Assembly: GCA_024349245.1 (NCBI GenBank)
Contig: JALDNG010000006.1
Span: 6,016,001-6,080,000, forward strand
Length of the DNA: 64,000 bases
Origin: Neodontobutis hainanensis
Lineage: Eukaryota; Chordata; Actinopteri; Gobiiformes; Odontobutidae
Reading direction: 5' to 3'
The position numbers and the translations under genes are program-made. Below the pieces are notes generated by a model. The model had not been told where the DNA came from. It worked only from the letters and a program-made list of their open reading frames with translations, and searched no databases. Positions 50,815-62,268 of this stretch are shown here, piece by piece; the stretch's first letter is position 1; every line of letters starts with the position of its first letter.

Positions 50815-51240
50815 TCATTTTAATTGCTTACTCTGAAAATCCCGTCTGCCATACTTTGCAGACTGACGGTAAATTATGGAAGCAAGAAATGCAAATTAAA
50901 ATCGAAATTGTCCTTTTAATTTTTATGCGTTGACCTTTATCTCTGTCTATTAACTGGAAAAAAAACTCAAATGATTCTATATGCTAAATTAATTGAGGAT
51001 ATAGGAACAGATGAGGCCGATAATTTCCAGCGACTTGATTCAGGCAGATGGACCCTTCCAGCATTTAGCATTGGAAATTTACTCCACGCTCGTATAAACT
51101 GTGCTAAATACCTGTGCTGTATAATAATCACCTCACTTATGACTTATTTTAAATATTTAGAAATTAGTGCTTGGGTGATTTAATTGGCTAATAATTGAAA
51201 TATGAATTCAAAGTGTCTACTTCGGGGCGTTTAAGGTCGT
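50815..51240. other. Candidate conserved non-coding element cluster
   Basis: A 400-bp AT-rich but non-repetitive stretch with many TTTAATTG, CAAATTAAAAT, TTAATTGAG and GGCTAATAATTG words. It contains a GCAGACTGACGGTAAATTAT block and no simple repeat. This texture is typical of teleost-tetrapod CNEs near developmental regulators. The frame at 50971-51183 has no family resemblance. Confidence 0.3.
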
Positions 51241-52285
51241 TTGATTTTTAATAATGGATGAATGAATAGGTTGACTTTTTGACTGTGTGTGTGTATATGA
51301 TGCTAATGCGGTGAGACTTTACAGGTGGGAAATATATTTAAAGAAATGAAGCTGAACCGGTGCCTTGTGGGTTCTGATGTATATTTAATCTTGTAATAAT
51401 AGAACTAGTTCAGCTGATACATCTCTGGCTGTGAGGAATAATCTGCAGTAAAATGGTATCGTCTGGCTGGCAGTAATATCGCCCACCTACGACAGTATAA
51501 TCACACAACTGATAAGAAATCAAACTGTGGGGAAAAAGTGGATTTGAAGGAAAAAAAAAGAAGCCTAACCAAGACAAGAGTGTGTGTATGCAGCGGCGTG
51601 TGCGTGTGTGATCTCTCGCTGCGTCTCGCCGATCAGTTATCACTAATCCTTCCACTCAGAGCTCTTTAACAAGTTGCTATTGTGCCGCTGACGCTTAACA
51701 TGATGGAGGAGCGACCTCGGCTGCGAATGAAAAGAAGAGGCAGAAGAAAAAGAGGGAGAGATACAGCAGGAGGAAGAGGGAGAGGGCAACACCTCCGACA
51801 ATGGAAAGAAAATTGGTTTACACTAGATAGGCTTGTGATTACAGAGGGAAAGAAAATGACTTAGATTGAACAATAGGCCTGAGAGTGTGTGTTTTTATGT
51901 GTGTGTGTGTTCGGAGGATTAGTGGGTGGTTAGGCCCAGATTTGGTTGAAATGAATTGGCGGGTATAGCACACTGATGGCTGCATGTGTCTGTGTTTTTT
52001 CAGTCTGCTCGTACTGTATCAGTGTGTGCTCTGTGGCTTGTTGTGGTGAGCTTTGATCTGACTCAGAAACATAGGCTTTCTTACAACCTTGTCAACATGA
52101 AACCACTTTTTGGATCCACACAATTCACGATAATAGAAGGTTTCACATGCTAGCGCCGATAGAATCAGGGCTCAAATGTTTTATTTAGTCAATGCTCAGT
52201 GTGTGTACCAAGATTTTGCTTTTAATTTAGAACTTATAGATTATACTGATTTCCCACATTTGTCTCTTTTGGACTTTCTCTCCAG

Positions 52286-52390
52286 GAGACCCAGCAGGAG
52301 AGCTTTAACACCAGGGGTCCAGTCACAGGGAATTCTGGCAAGGCCAACAATGAGGACGGTGTATCACAGGACCGCCCGTCCAGTCTGCCG
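52286..52390 (+). CDS. arid1b: arid1b coding exon 4 (residues 522-556)
   Basis: This is a short 105-nt exon, phase 0 at both ends, between acceptor CTTTCTCTCCAG and donor CCG|GTTAGT. The peptide starts ETQQESFNTRG and ends ANNEDGVSQDRPSSLP. It aligns with the ARID1B segment DMSQEGYGTR ... RPSSLP, including the invariant RPSSLP just before DLSGSIDDLP in mammals. Reading past the donor gives unrelated residues and a stop, so DLSGSIDDLP must be in the next exon, which I could not find in the remaining 11.6 kb. The donor is suboptimal: C rather than A at -2, and T at +3. No open frame of reportable length covers this exon in the coding phase; it was found by homology and splice signals. Confidence 0.88.
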
Positions 52391-55300
52391 GTTAGTGAGC
52401 CACCATTGCACAGTACACTAGTCCCACTTCAGACCTTGCATTTGAATCAGTCTTCTAGCTATCTGGTCACATGTGGCCCGGTCAAACTGTTCCTCTGAGT
52501 CTGCATTAGCTAAACTAAATTGGCTTTTAATTGTTTAAAACAGTGCTTCTCTCACTGTTTATTTCTACTTCTACAGTATGTATTTGCCACCAATGTAATT
52601 AAGATGTACTTTACTTCCTGTATGATTTATGATTTAGTTTCTGAATGCAAGCCATAAGGCAAACCCAGATCCAAAGGCCACTTAAAATGTGTATCTCAGA
52701 TCTATTATCTTTTGATGCATTTAGCTTGAATTAAGGCTGGCCACAGTAAATCCGTCCACTCTGTCCAGGTTTTTATGCCAAGTCTGAAGGGGGCTTGTTA
52801 CGTAAAAATAACACATTCATGGTTCCATTCCTCCTGTTGTCTCATATTCAAAGCGAGACAAGTATTTAACCACTCACTTCAGACCTTCTGTCCATGTTTT
52901 GACTTGTGTCTACGCCAAACGCAAAAAGGCCACACATATCATCTCATGGTCTAAACAGCACGCTCTCTATTTCACACAACACCCACGCGAGCAGAAAAAC
53001 ATATGCACGGATGCAAGACATTCCCGCCGGAGCACGCAGTCACACATGCAAACTCACACGCACACTGCCTCCTGGCATTTGGGCGAGCGAAAAATCGTTA
53101 AGCAGGTTGACTGGAGGAGTAATTGAGAAGAACTGTTGAGGCCCGGCTGATCTATGAGGAGGAAGAGATGTGGGCTGCTCCAGTTTTTTCGTCTAAAGCA
53201 ATTTTCACTTTCTGTCATTATTTCCTTTCACTGCTCCTCGGCACTTTCAAGAATAGAATAAATACACATTTGCAAATTGTCGCAAATATTGGCACTGCTT
53301 GAGGTGTGCGCCGTTTAATTTACCAGATACTTTGGAACAGCCCCAAGAGTGGTAGAAGGAACTGACTGAAGATCTAAATGAAACGCATGCAACTGTAATT
53401 AGCCAAAAAATACTTTCCATAGACTACTATACTTTTTTTTTTACTTTGCTTTGCTCAAAATCAGTGTAAAAAATCATAGAAGGGATTTTTATATACTTAC
53501 TTAACAGTACAGTAGTCTCTGTAACATACTGATGTCATCCACTTTATCCAGGCATTTCCCTCTTTCATTCTCCCACACTCTTTACCCTGTCCTCTTTTTG
53601 CATCTGTCTTTCTCTCTAAAGCAGCATCATGAAAGCATCCCCTCAACCCCTTCCCATGTGCTATAATGAGAAGCGGCCTTGATGTATCAGTGTGTGAATC
53701 CATAGCACAAGAGCAAAACGAGGAGCCACTGCAGTCGCGGGGGCCAATCTGTTTGAACCAGCACCACTATCACCCCATATTCCCTCACCACTTTAATCCT
53801 GGCGTTTTACCCCTTGGGTTCTCCGTGTGTTTTCACATCCCATCCAAAGCGCGCGGTTTGCCCAGATTCTAATCGGCGGCACGGTTTGAAGAGCGAGACA
53901 GAGAGCGATGGATAGATAGAGAAAGGGAACGAGAAGGAGAGAGAAATAGCGGTTGCCCAGCTTTTCCAGCAAGCTGTCATTGCGGAGATGTAACTATTTT
54001 TTCCCTCCTCTCCCCTTCACTCACTCTCTTTCTCACTCTCTTGCCGCCGTTTGATGTCAGATCTGAAGCTGCTGTCATCTTTTTTTTTCCCTTTCTCTCT
54101 GTCAGGAGGGAGGGGGCGCGGGTCGGCACAGTGTCATGTTGTTGTTTTGGGATGAGTCTGCTGTGTGATGTGGCGGGATATTTGAAGCGAGACCAAAGGG
54201 AGAAAGCGCTTTAGTAACTTATCACAAATGCAAGTCACACTGCCCCATGGGCCTTTTAAAACGTAATGTGTTGGGAGACACACAACGCCTTGTAATCCAT
54301 ATCATTTAAGACTTATTATTAATCTACAACCACCATCGTACCACGTAAAAGCTCTTGTTAAAGGACAAACCAATTTTGACTGGAGCTTCAGCAGTCATAC
54401 TACATCTTAAATATCAACATATTTCTGGAGCAGATCATTTTTACATTTTGTGCTTGTCTTAATAACATATATTTAGCCTCAAAAGACGTTAGCTGCAGAA
54501 ACTACACTTTGCTGCTTAGTCTCTTTATGCACTTGCCATCTTGTTTGATAGTGTCTGTTACTGGCAGACGTGAGCTGGCATAATTTTAAACCAACACGAG
54601 CCCTCACCTTTAGTTTGAGGACAGGTTTAACACACAGTTTTCTGTCTCAACTGATTTGTTGTGGTCTAGCTGAGCCTGTTCCTCCAGTTCCCCACAATAG
54701 CAACAACGAGAGCCAAAGCATAGATCCTGTTATGCAAAGATGAGACACTCCACAGTGAAAATCATAATAATTCAGTGCTAAATAAAACTAACTAAGCCGA
54801 CTGATAAAAACAACTGTGTTGCCACAAAGCCTTGTTACTTTACATGCCTTGTGTTGGACAGCTGTTGATGACTGGTTCACAGAGGTTTTCTGATTGTGGA
54901 TTCAAACCTAGAAAAAGAAGAGTGAGCGCTTGTCATTTTCCTTTTTCCTTTATCCCCCTCATGCCTAACGTCTTTTAGTTCTCTGAGCTAGTTCAGCCTC
55001 AATCTCACAGTGAGGTGAGAACGAAGCCTTTCATAACCAATGCCCTCCCCCCTCCAACCCAGCCCCCGTTCCAGTCACTACATGTTCCCTGCTCTCCGGC
55101 GTTCCCCTGACAGCCTGCCAAGCTGCCACACAACCTCCCATCCTTTGGGACATGGGAGAGGATGGCCAGCCATGTGGAAAGATCAGGGAGGAGGGGGCTC
55201 TGAGGTGAGCTCAGGGAGAAGGAATGGGCTTCGGAGGAGGATGTGGAGAGAGAGAAGGCGTGAAGCAGTGGAGCAAAACATTGTTATCTTTTTGTCACTT

Positions 55301-58300
55301 GTTCAGGGTGAAGGATGGTGAATTCAGGCTGTGTAGTTTAAACACACACACAAAATATTCTTGTAAGTCTTTGAGCACTCATTTGCCCCTCCTTGGCTCA
55401 TTTGAAATCAGAAATCCAGAAGCACTGTCTGTGGCTGTCTGTCTCCTCTCTCAGCCCTGTCCACCTTGCCCTCCTCGGTTTTTCTGAGTGTTGGGTCATG
55501 AATGATTGACAGGGCACAGCTGGAGAGGCCTGTCTCCCCCTCTATCTCCCCTTCCACAACCACACTAACACGCACTGATACACAGGCTGTGCTCAGGCGG
55601 CGCACGTGTGTGCGTGCTCTATCAGAGCATGTCACTCAGGCTGCCTATATAGTATGTGCTCTCTGGCTCTCCCACCGCTGTGTTTTATTTTAGAGTCCCC
55701 AGGCAGGCAGACAGGCCAGCAGGCAGCGCACAGTAATGTCATCCAGCAGGGTTAACTTCAGCCTCCACATTAGTGCTCACAGGGGGAGGAGGGGGGGAGG
55801 CAGAGGAGGCAAGAAAGCAACGAAACACCAGGGAGGATGAAGAGCGACAGTGAGGAAGGGAAGCAGTAAACGAAAGAAAGAAACCCATGGAAAGAAAAAT
55901 ACATCTACATGTGCATTAAATCGCCTATGGTTTCAAAACACACTACAGATGATATTTTAGTACAGGTTAGTGCACTGACAAAAAGCTACATCATGCCATA
56001 ATTTGCACAAATAAATAAAATGGATACTTTAGTTGTATGTTTTGAAGCATGTACAGGGAAAAGGGAGGGTAGATGAGGGAGACGAGATGTTCTCTGGGCC
56101 CCGCTGCCTATTCTTAGAAACACAGCACTGAAGGCCACAGCAGCTCCCTGCCACTGAGCACATAGCAGCTCTGAGAATAGGACAGCTAATCTAGAGCTAC
56201 GTTTGCACTCCCAGCAACAGTGCAGTGTTCACAGACATCCCAGAAGAACAGCTAACATGCACAAGATCATGGCTGATTTGTGCCGCACTATTTTCACCTG
56301 GGCTCTGATTCACCACACACCCTGATATCATGACACAGCGAGTCGGAGGACCTGGCTTCATCTAAAATGCAGACGGGCTATTTTCTCGCTTGTATTCCAG
56401 CCTGTTTTCATTTGCTTCTCATGAATCATTTAGCGCACACACACAGTTTCATGTACACACATATTTGATCCTCAAGAGCTGTGAATGCATGTTTCACTTT
56501 GGGCTTCGTCATTTCTTCATCCCAAAGCTTGAATTCAGGAAACATTGCATGGCTCCCTGTGTTTAAATTTGCTGACTTTTCTTGAGCTTCCCGTTTCCAT
56601 CCTTTCTTTGTGATGCATTCTTTCCGGGCCACATTGCTACATTTGAGTCAAATGGGATTTCTTTCCTCTGGAGTGCATCTGTGTTTTGTAGATATCTGTC
56701 CTTTTGTAGGGCAGTGAATCCCCACCAGCCGGGCTCCACAGCTGAGTCAGTGTCTCCCTGCTGAGGAGAAACACACCAAAAAGACTTTACTTTGGGGATC
56801 AATAATGTATTTTTGCCTGGGGTTTTTTTTTAGTGGTATCTTATGGCGAAATGTGATGGCGACATACTGTTCTACCTACTGGGAACGCTGCCAGGTTGTT
56901 AGAACGAACTGGTAACACAAGGCTGATCAGCAGTGGCAGAGAGAGGAACAGAGGGGGCCATGTTTTTACTCACCCACCCCTGATAGGCTGACTGCCTCGA
57001 GCCCAGCACAGCGGAGTGAGGAGAATGTCAGCTATTCTGGCTGTGTGAGCTCAGATGCACCAGCCCCCAGTGTGTGACAGGGGGTGTGATTGGAGAGTGT
57101 GGGGAAATGGAGAGGGATGAACTTGGTTAAGAAAACACCAGTCCGTTTCAACTGGCGCCGCTCCACCAGCCTCTCCTACAGAGGAGAGAGAGCGGGGGAG
57201 ATAAGCAGCAGGCAGAGGGACGACTGACCCTAGAAGGACACAAATGTTCCTCCAGAGTTTAGTCCGCTCTGGCTGGTGTCATAGTTCCACTTCAGGACAC
57301 AAGAAACAAGCGCCTCACCGCTCTGGAGTTATTATTAACATGGATCCACACATCTCCTGTTTTCCTGTACACGGCATCATCTTTGAAAATATGTTGCATC
57401 TGTTGTATTCATCACCTCAGTTCACTCCGTTCATGAATATTTCTGTCTGATAGGCTTCTGATAAAATACTCGTTTTTATTTCACATACAAATATCCTCTT
57501 GAGTGCTCATTTTTAGATTTTATTCTTAACTAGTGAGATTGTGGCTCTGTACTCTATTATAACCTGCAATGGTGTTGCCATATACTTCTTAAATAGTGTT
57601 GAATATTATTAAGCCAATTTGAGGTGTACAATGGAAAAATCTGTTATTGTTCATGAAGATACTAGATGGGAGATTTCCCCTGCAGAATGATTATGGATTG
57701 TATGAATCTGCAGTGACTCAGAATGTTGTGAGCAAAACAGAGCTAGAAATAGAGGCTAAATATCTAAACAAGTATGTCATATCCCTCCTCCTTGTTTAAT
57801 CTTTCTCTCTTCTCCCAGACTTCTGTTGCCCTTCCTCTGTCTCATTCAGCACTCTGTCTCCTTCCCTCCCTCTTCCCTGTCTGCAGTCTCCTAACCTTTG
57901 GGTTTATTTTTGTGTCTGAAGCTGGCATGGAGCTGGCTAGCCGGCGGAGAGAGGAAGCAGACAGCAAACCAGGCACTGTCTGTCTTCACCATGGCTCCCT
58001 CTGGCTGCTGGGAGGCTGAAATTACATCTTCATACTTCAGAGTTAAGGACAGCCACACCAGCAGCGTTGCTATAGCGACCACAAGTGTGTATGTGTGTGG
58101 AAACTCCTTAGGAGGTTTATTATGCATGATCCACACTGTGACTAGTCCTGATGGCATTACAGTTGTTGTATTAATCTATCCTCATATTATACCTGTGCTT
58201 AAAACACACACGCACATGTCATCATCTCTTTGAAATTACTCACTATGAGGCCTTCACACACACATTCGACCCATTTTCCAGCCTCAAAACTTCACGTTGT

Positions 58301-58395
58301 GCCTTTTAAAGATTAAGATAAAGTTTCTTCCTTATTATCTTTGAGGAGGTTTAGCTGGATACACACTGTGCTCTCAGGCAAATGCATAAAGCATG

Positions 58396-58398
<3 letters not shown>

Positions 58399-58434
<36 letters not shown>
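58399..58434 (+). repeat. (CA)n microsatellite
   Basis: About 18 uninterrupted CA units in intron 4. Confidence 0.95.
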
Positions 58435-58437
<3 letters not shown>

Positions 58438-60799
58438 ATGCTCAGATTGCAGATCGCTGTGTTGGGGTTGTTTGAGCTGCTAATATTTCACTGAGTCTTG
58501 GATTATTCATAGCTTTTGTTTTTATCAGTTAGAGCTTGGCAAAGACACATTCAAAAACAGAGATGGACAAACAGACAGATTGTGAATAAGTTAAAAGCTA
58601 AAAGGATAAAGGCAGACATAGACGAGATGGAGACGAGGGATGGAGGGGGCGAAAATAATGTTCCATTAATGCAGAGCCAGGCTCTTGCTGAGGGCCCAGC
58701 GCCAATCTGCATCTCCCTACAGTCCGCCTGCTATACATTTTTCATGAACGCTGAGCGAGAATTAGCGACGGATTGCTGCTGCAAATCGCTTCTCCTTGGT
58801 CTGGGGCTGAAGCAGTGAGAAAGGAAGGAGGATACAGCGTGTGAGAGTGCAGTGCCGGGAAGGTGAGGTGAAAGACAGACAGGGAATGTGAAGATTGAAA
58901 GAGATGGTAGGGAAAGGGGGAGGAAAATGGTATTTTTGGTCTGATGGTGCCTGTCTCCTAATATCTCCCCTCCTCGGCCTGTACACCATATAGCTATGAC
59001 CCCAATCTCTGCCTGCGCGCTCCACTTCAATATAGCCCACTTTCATTTTGCTCCGGTGGCCTTGTGCTGCCATTCCAGACCTTCACTGACTGCCTGACAC
59101 TCTGGTCGAATCATATACCCACTGGTTTTACTGACTGGTTGTCCTCAAACTCATTATCCCCCCTTTTGAATACAGCATCAACATGTGCTAAGTGGGAGCT
59201 GCTCCTGTGATACAAATGTTTCACCATTGAACTGTCTTCCGCCACAGTATCTCCCATTTATAGCAAGTGTGTGTCAGCGTCAAAAAAGAACATTAGGAGA
59301 TGTGTGCGAGTGTGTGACTGAAGCTGTAATCTGCACTCTCCTGCCAGCCACAGTTATTACAGTTGTCGATATGGTGCTCAGGGCTTTATAGACACAAGCT
59401 ACAAGACTGAGCCTGGACACCAGCCAGAGTGTGCGTGTGTGTGTACGTGTGTGTGCGTGCCAACGTGCTTTCTATTTGTTTGTGCATATGTATGTCCATT
59501 ATGCTTCTCTCTATGTCTGTGTAATTGAGCTCCTCTCTTATGTAAAGACCAATTCAAAAGTGTGTTAATTATGTTACAGCAGTCCCAGCAGTTTGTGCGG
59601 GCTCAAAGACTATTTTTGTTTTGCAATATACAGTGTAAGTGGAATTTTTTTTTGTGCTAAAATCTGCTGGTTCACTAAAATGAGTGAGAAAGGATGTGGT
59701 TAAAAGAAGGACATTGGCTGTCAATAAGTGAAAGAAGGAGGCATTGAGGTGTAAGAGTTTTTTTTTTTTTAATTCTGCAGCCTATGTTAACAGTTTGTGG
59801 TCCCATCAGGCCTTGGCAGTGACTTACAGTGAAACAATACTTCACATTATCTTTAGCAACAGTGTCATCCATGCATAAGCAGACAAAGTCACGCGGCGCA
59901 AGGGTCACTAATGGCCCGCTTTCCCACTCACACTGCTCTTTTAGAAGTGTGTGGCCATCTGTCAGACTTGGCCAAACGATTAAGCAAATGGTCCCTGTCT
60001 GTTTCTCTGAGAAAGTGTTACACGTCATGCGATGGAGGGCTCCGCGCACGTCTGCAACTTGTGACCTCGGAGACGGATGGCATATCTCTCTTCAGCGGTG
60101 TTTGTGTGACTCGGTGTCTTTGGGCTTGCTATAAAACTCCCATCTCCAAACAAACGCACACCGCACTGGAAATTAAGAAACAATATCCCTTCTGCTCTCT
60201 GAAAACATCTTGTTTCTAATGGATTCTTTATGAGCACTAATTCTTCAGAATGTTTCTGTGTGTACTGAGCAAGGTTCGGGTTCTTATAATTGATTCTTTT
60301 TAGGTTTTAATTATAGTTTCTCCATGGACCGAGTATGTTTTAATCGTTTTAATGATTCAATTATGTATAAAGGCTGTCTGAAACAACACCTCCCCCAGAA
60401 AACCCAAGTGAAATTAGAATTAAGCATGCAGCAGTCCATTGGAAACAAACAGCTCTTGACCTGTGTTTAGGTTTGCTAAATAATGGCTGTGTTACATTTT
60501 TATGAAGAGGTTTCCTTTTAAGGTAAATGGAATAACTACAATAGAAGATACTTAAATTCAATGAAGAAAAAACAGAACTCTAATGGCACAAACGGATACA
60601 GAAAGCTGAGAGGTCAAAAGCTAAGTCTTGGCATAGTTTCCATATAATTTTTTTTTCAGTTTCAGACTAATTGTGAGACAATGGCTCAAACATATATATA
60701 TATTTTTTTTTTTTTGAGACAATGTGCATTAAGCCGAAGCAGGGATGCCTGAATCAGATTATAGCTTAACAACTAATTTTTATATGTAGTCCTATATTG

Positions 60800-60948
60800 T
60801 ACATGTTTTTGGTGGTAAGGGTAACCACAGTACCCAGAAGAAACCTACACAGACAGAGAGAACATGCAAACTCCACACAGAAAGGCCCTTCCCTGGATGG
60901 GAATTAAACCCAGGACCTTCTTGTTGTGAGGCAGGAGTGCTAACCCAA
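60800..60948 (-). repeat. V-SINE-like (tRNA-derived SINE) fragment
   Basis: Read on the - strand it has a tRNA-like head (GTTAGCACTCCTGCCTCACA), a B-box-like GGTTTAATTCC (60900-60910, with the usual CpG lost), then TGTGTGGAGTTTGCATGTTC. That last stretch resembles the conserved central domain of vertebrate V-SINEs as I remember it, followed by GTAGGTTTCTTCTGGGTACT. The 5' end and tail are missing or too decayed. Family assignment is from memory. Confidence 0.6.
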
Positions 60949-62176
60949 CAGAAGAATTAGAGTTAGATTAGTTCTGTTTTTAAAGCACACATTCAGGCAA
61001 ACACATACTATGTTGACACATTCTAAGTTGTGATAATTCTGAAAGTGCCTTGTGATAGCTTTGCATAGCATTCACACTAATGGCATGCCGCGTGCTTCCT
61101 CTCAGGTCGCTGCCTCCATTAGCGGCCATATTACTGCCACATAATGGCTTATTGGTTGGTGGGAAAAAATTACCAAGAAGCTGGGCCCAGGCAGCGAAAG
61201 ACAGAGCGATGAAAAGATGAAGAGAGAGAGAGACGGTTATGAAGAAAGCTGTCTATGGCAGAGCCTTGGAATTGAGTTACAGCTGTTATGATTTGTTATC
61301 TCTCACGTCGTTTTCCCTCTCTTCTTTTTCATTTCTTGACTTTGCCTCCCTTTCTCTAACCCTCAGGGCTTTGGGAGGTTTTTATCTTTCTAATGAGCCG
61401 TTGATTTTTATTTGCTTTTTTTTTTGGTCATTGCTCTTGTGTGGAAGGTAATATTTGTCACTCTGTCTGTGTCCTATTTTTGTATGTTGTAGCATGGAGT
61501 GGTCTAAAGTGTTTACTCTGTTCTGGTTGTAAGAGTGGACTCGAAGGTCAGAGTAGTTTGCCACAGTGGTCCAGGTCGTCGCTCAGCTCTCCCAGCTTCA
61601 TCAGTATGCAACGCAGTGGGTGGTTCGCTCTCGACTTGATTGCTTTAATTGGTTAGATAGTTATAACACGCGCAAACACAGGGCTGTAAAAGTTTATGCC
61701 ATGGACAGGGTTTTCCAAGTGCATTGTTGTGATTGTTTTTTTGTTTTTTTTCTTTGTCCAGTGAATGTGGGATTTGGTTCTAGTTTTCATGAGTCATCCA
61801 GCTCCTACACACTCATATGCATATTCTGTAAACATACATTTACAGACACAGTTTGAGTAGGGAGAGGTTTAAAGGTGATCTTCTGTTCTGCACTAAATTC
61901 ATAAATATGGAAGACACGTAATGCTTGCACACTTCCAAACAAACTGTGTATCAGTAGCCCTATCTGTGTACATACAGCAAATTTTGGCGGTAACTCAGGA
62001 ACTTGCCAGTGCGGCTTATACTAGCATGTGTGTTTGGGTGTGTGGGTTAAAATGTGGAAATCAAATTCACCTTGAAGTGTCCTTCTCTCTTCCCTCGCCA
62101 CCCCCGTGTTTTTGCCTTCGTCTTTGCTTTGAACACACTGCAGCACTCAGTTCAAAGAGAAACGCCTGCTTCTGCG

Positions 62177-62200
62177 TGTGTGTGTGTGTGTGTGCGTGTG
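62177..62200 (+). repeat. Short (GT)n tract
   Basis: About 11 GT units with one GC interruption. Confidence 0.85.
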
Positions 62201-62246
62201 GGGAAAGCAGGTCTGAAGAAGACTGGAAGAGGAAGAGGAGATACTA

Positions 62247-62268
62247 CCCCCCCCCCCCCCCCCCCCCC
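62247..62268 (+). repeat. C homopolymer, 22 bp
   Basis: Uninterrupted C-run; the - strand is a 22-G run able to form G-quadruplex structures. Its length is prone to sequencing error. Confidence 0.9.

Larger units (their letters stand above)
41782..52285 (+). other. arid1b: arid1b intron 3
   Basis: A 10.5 kb phase-0 intron. It holds a possible DNA-transposon fragment (about 45751-45870), an A-run with adjoining G- and TA-tracts (46909-46973), and CNE-like AT-rich segments at about 46510-46800, 48690-48780 and 50815-51240. A purine-rich tract lies at about 51700-51800. No other gene is supported. Confidence 0.9.

Noticed and set aside
9662..52390. Assignment to arid1a instead of arid1b
   Set aside because: NHKLK, GLGKDMG, MKRxQLYGM and MQYPQQQ are ARID1B-type blocks. 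Only the MAAQVA start and PPYGQQG look ARID1A-like, and these may be ancestral.
57800..57945. Several CAG acceptor-like words after pyrimidine tracts
   Set aside because: No homologous peptide follows and there is no matching donor.
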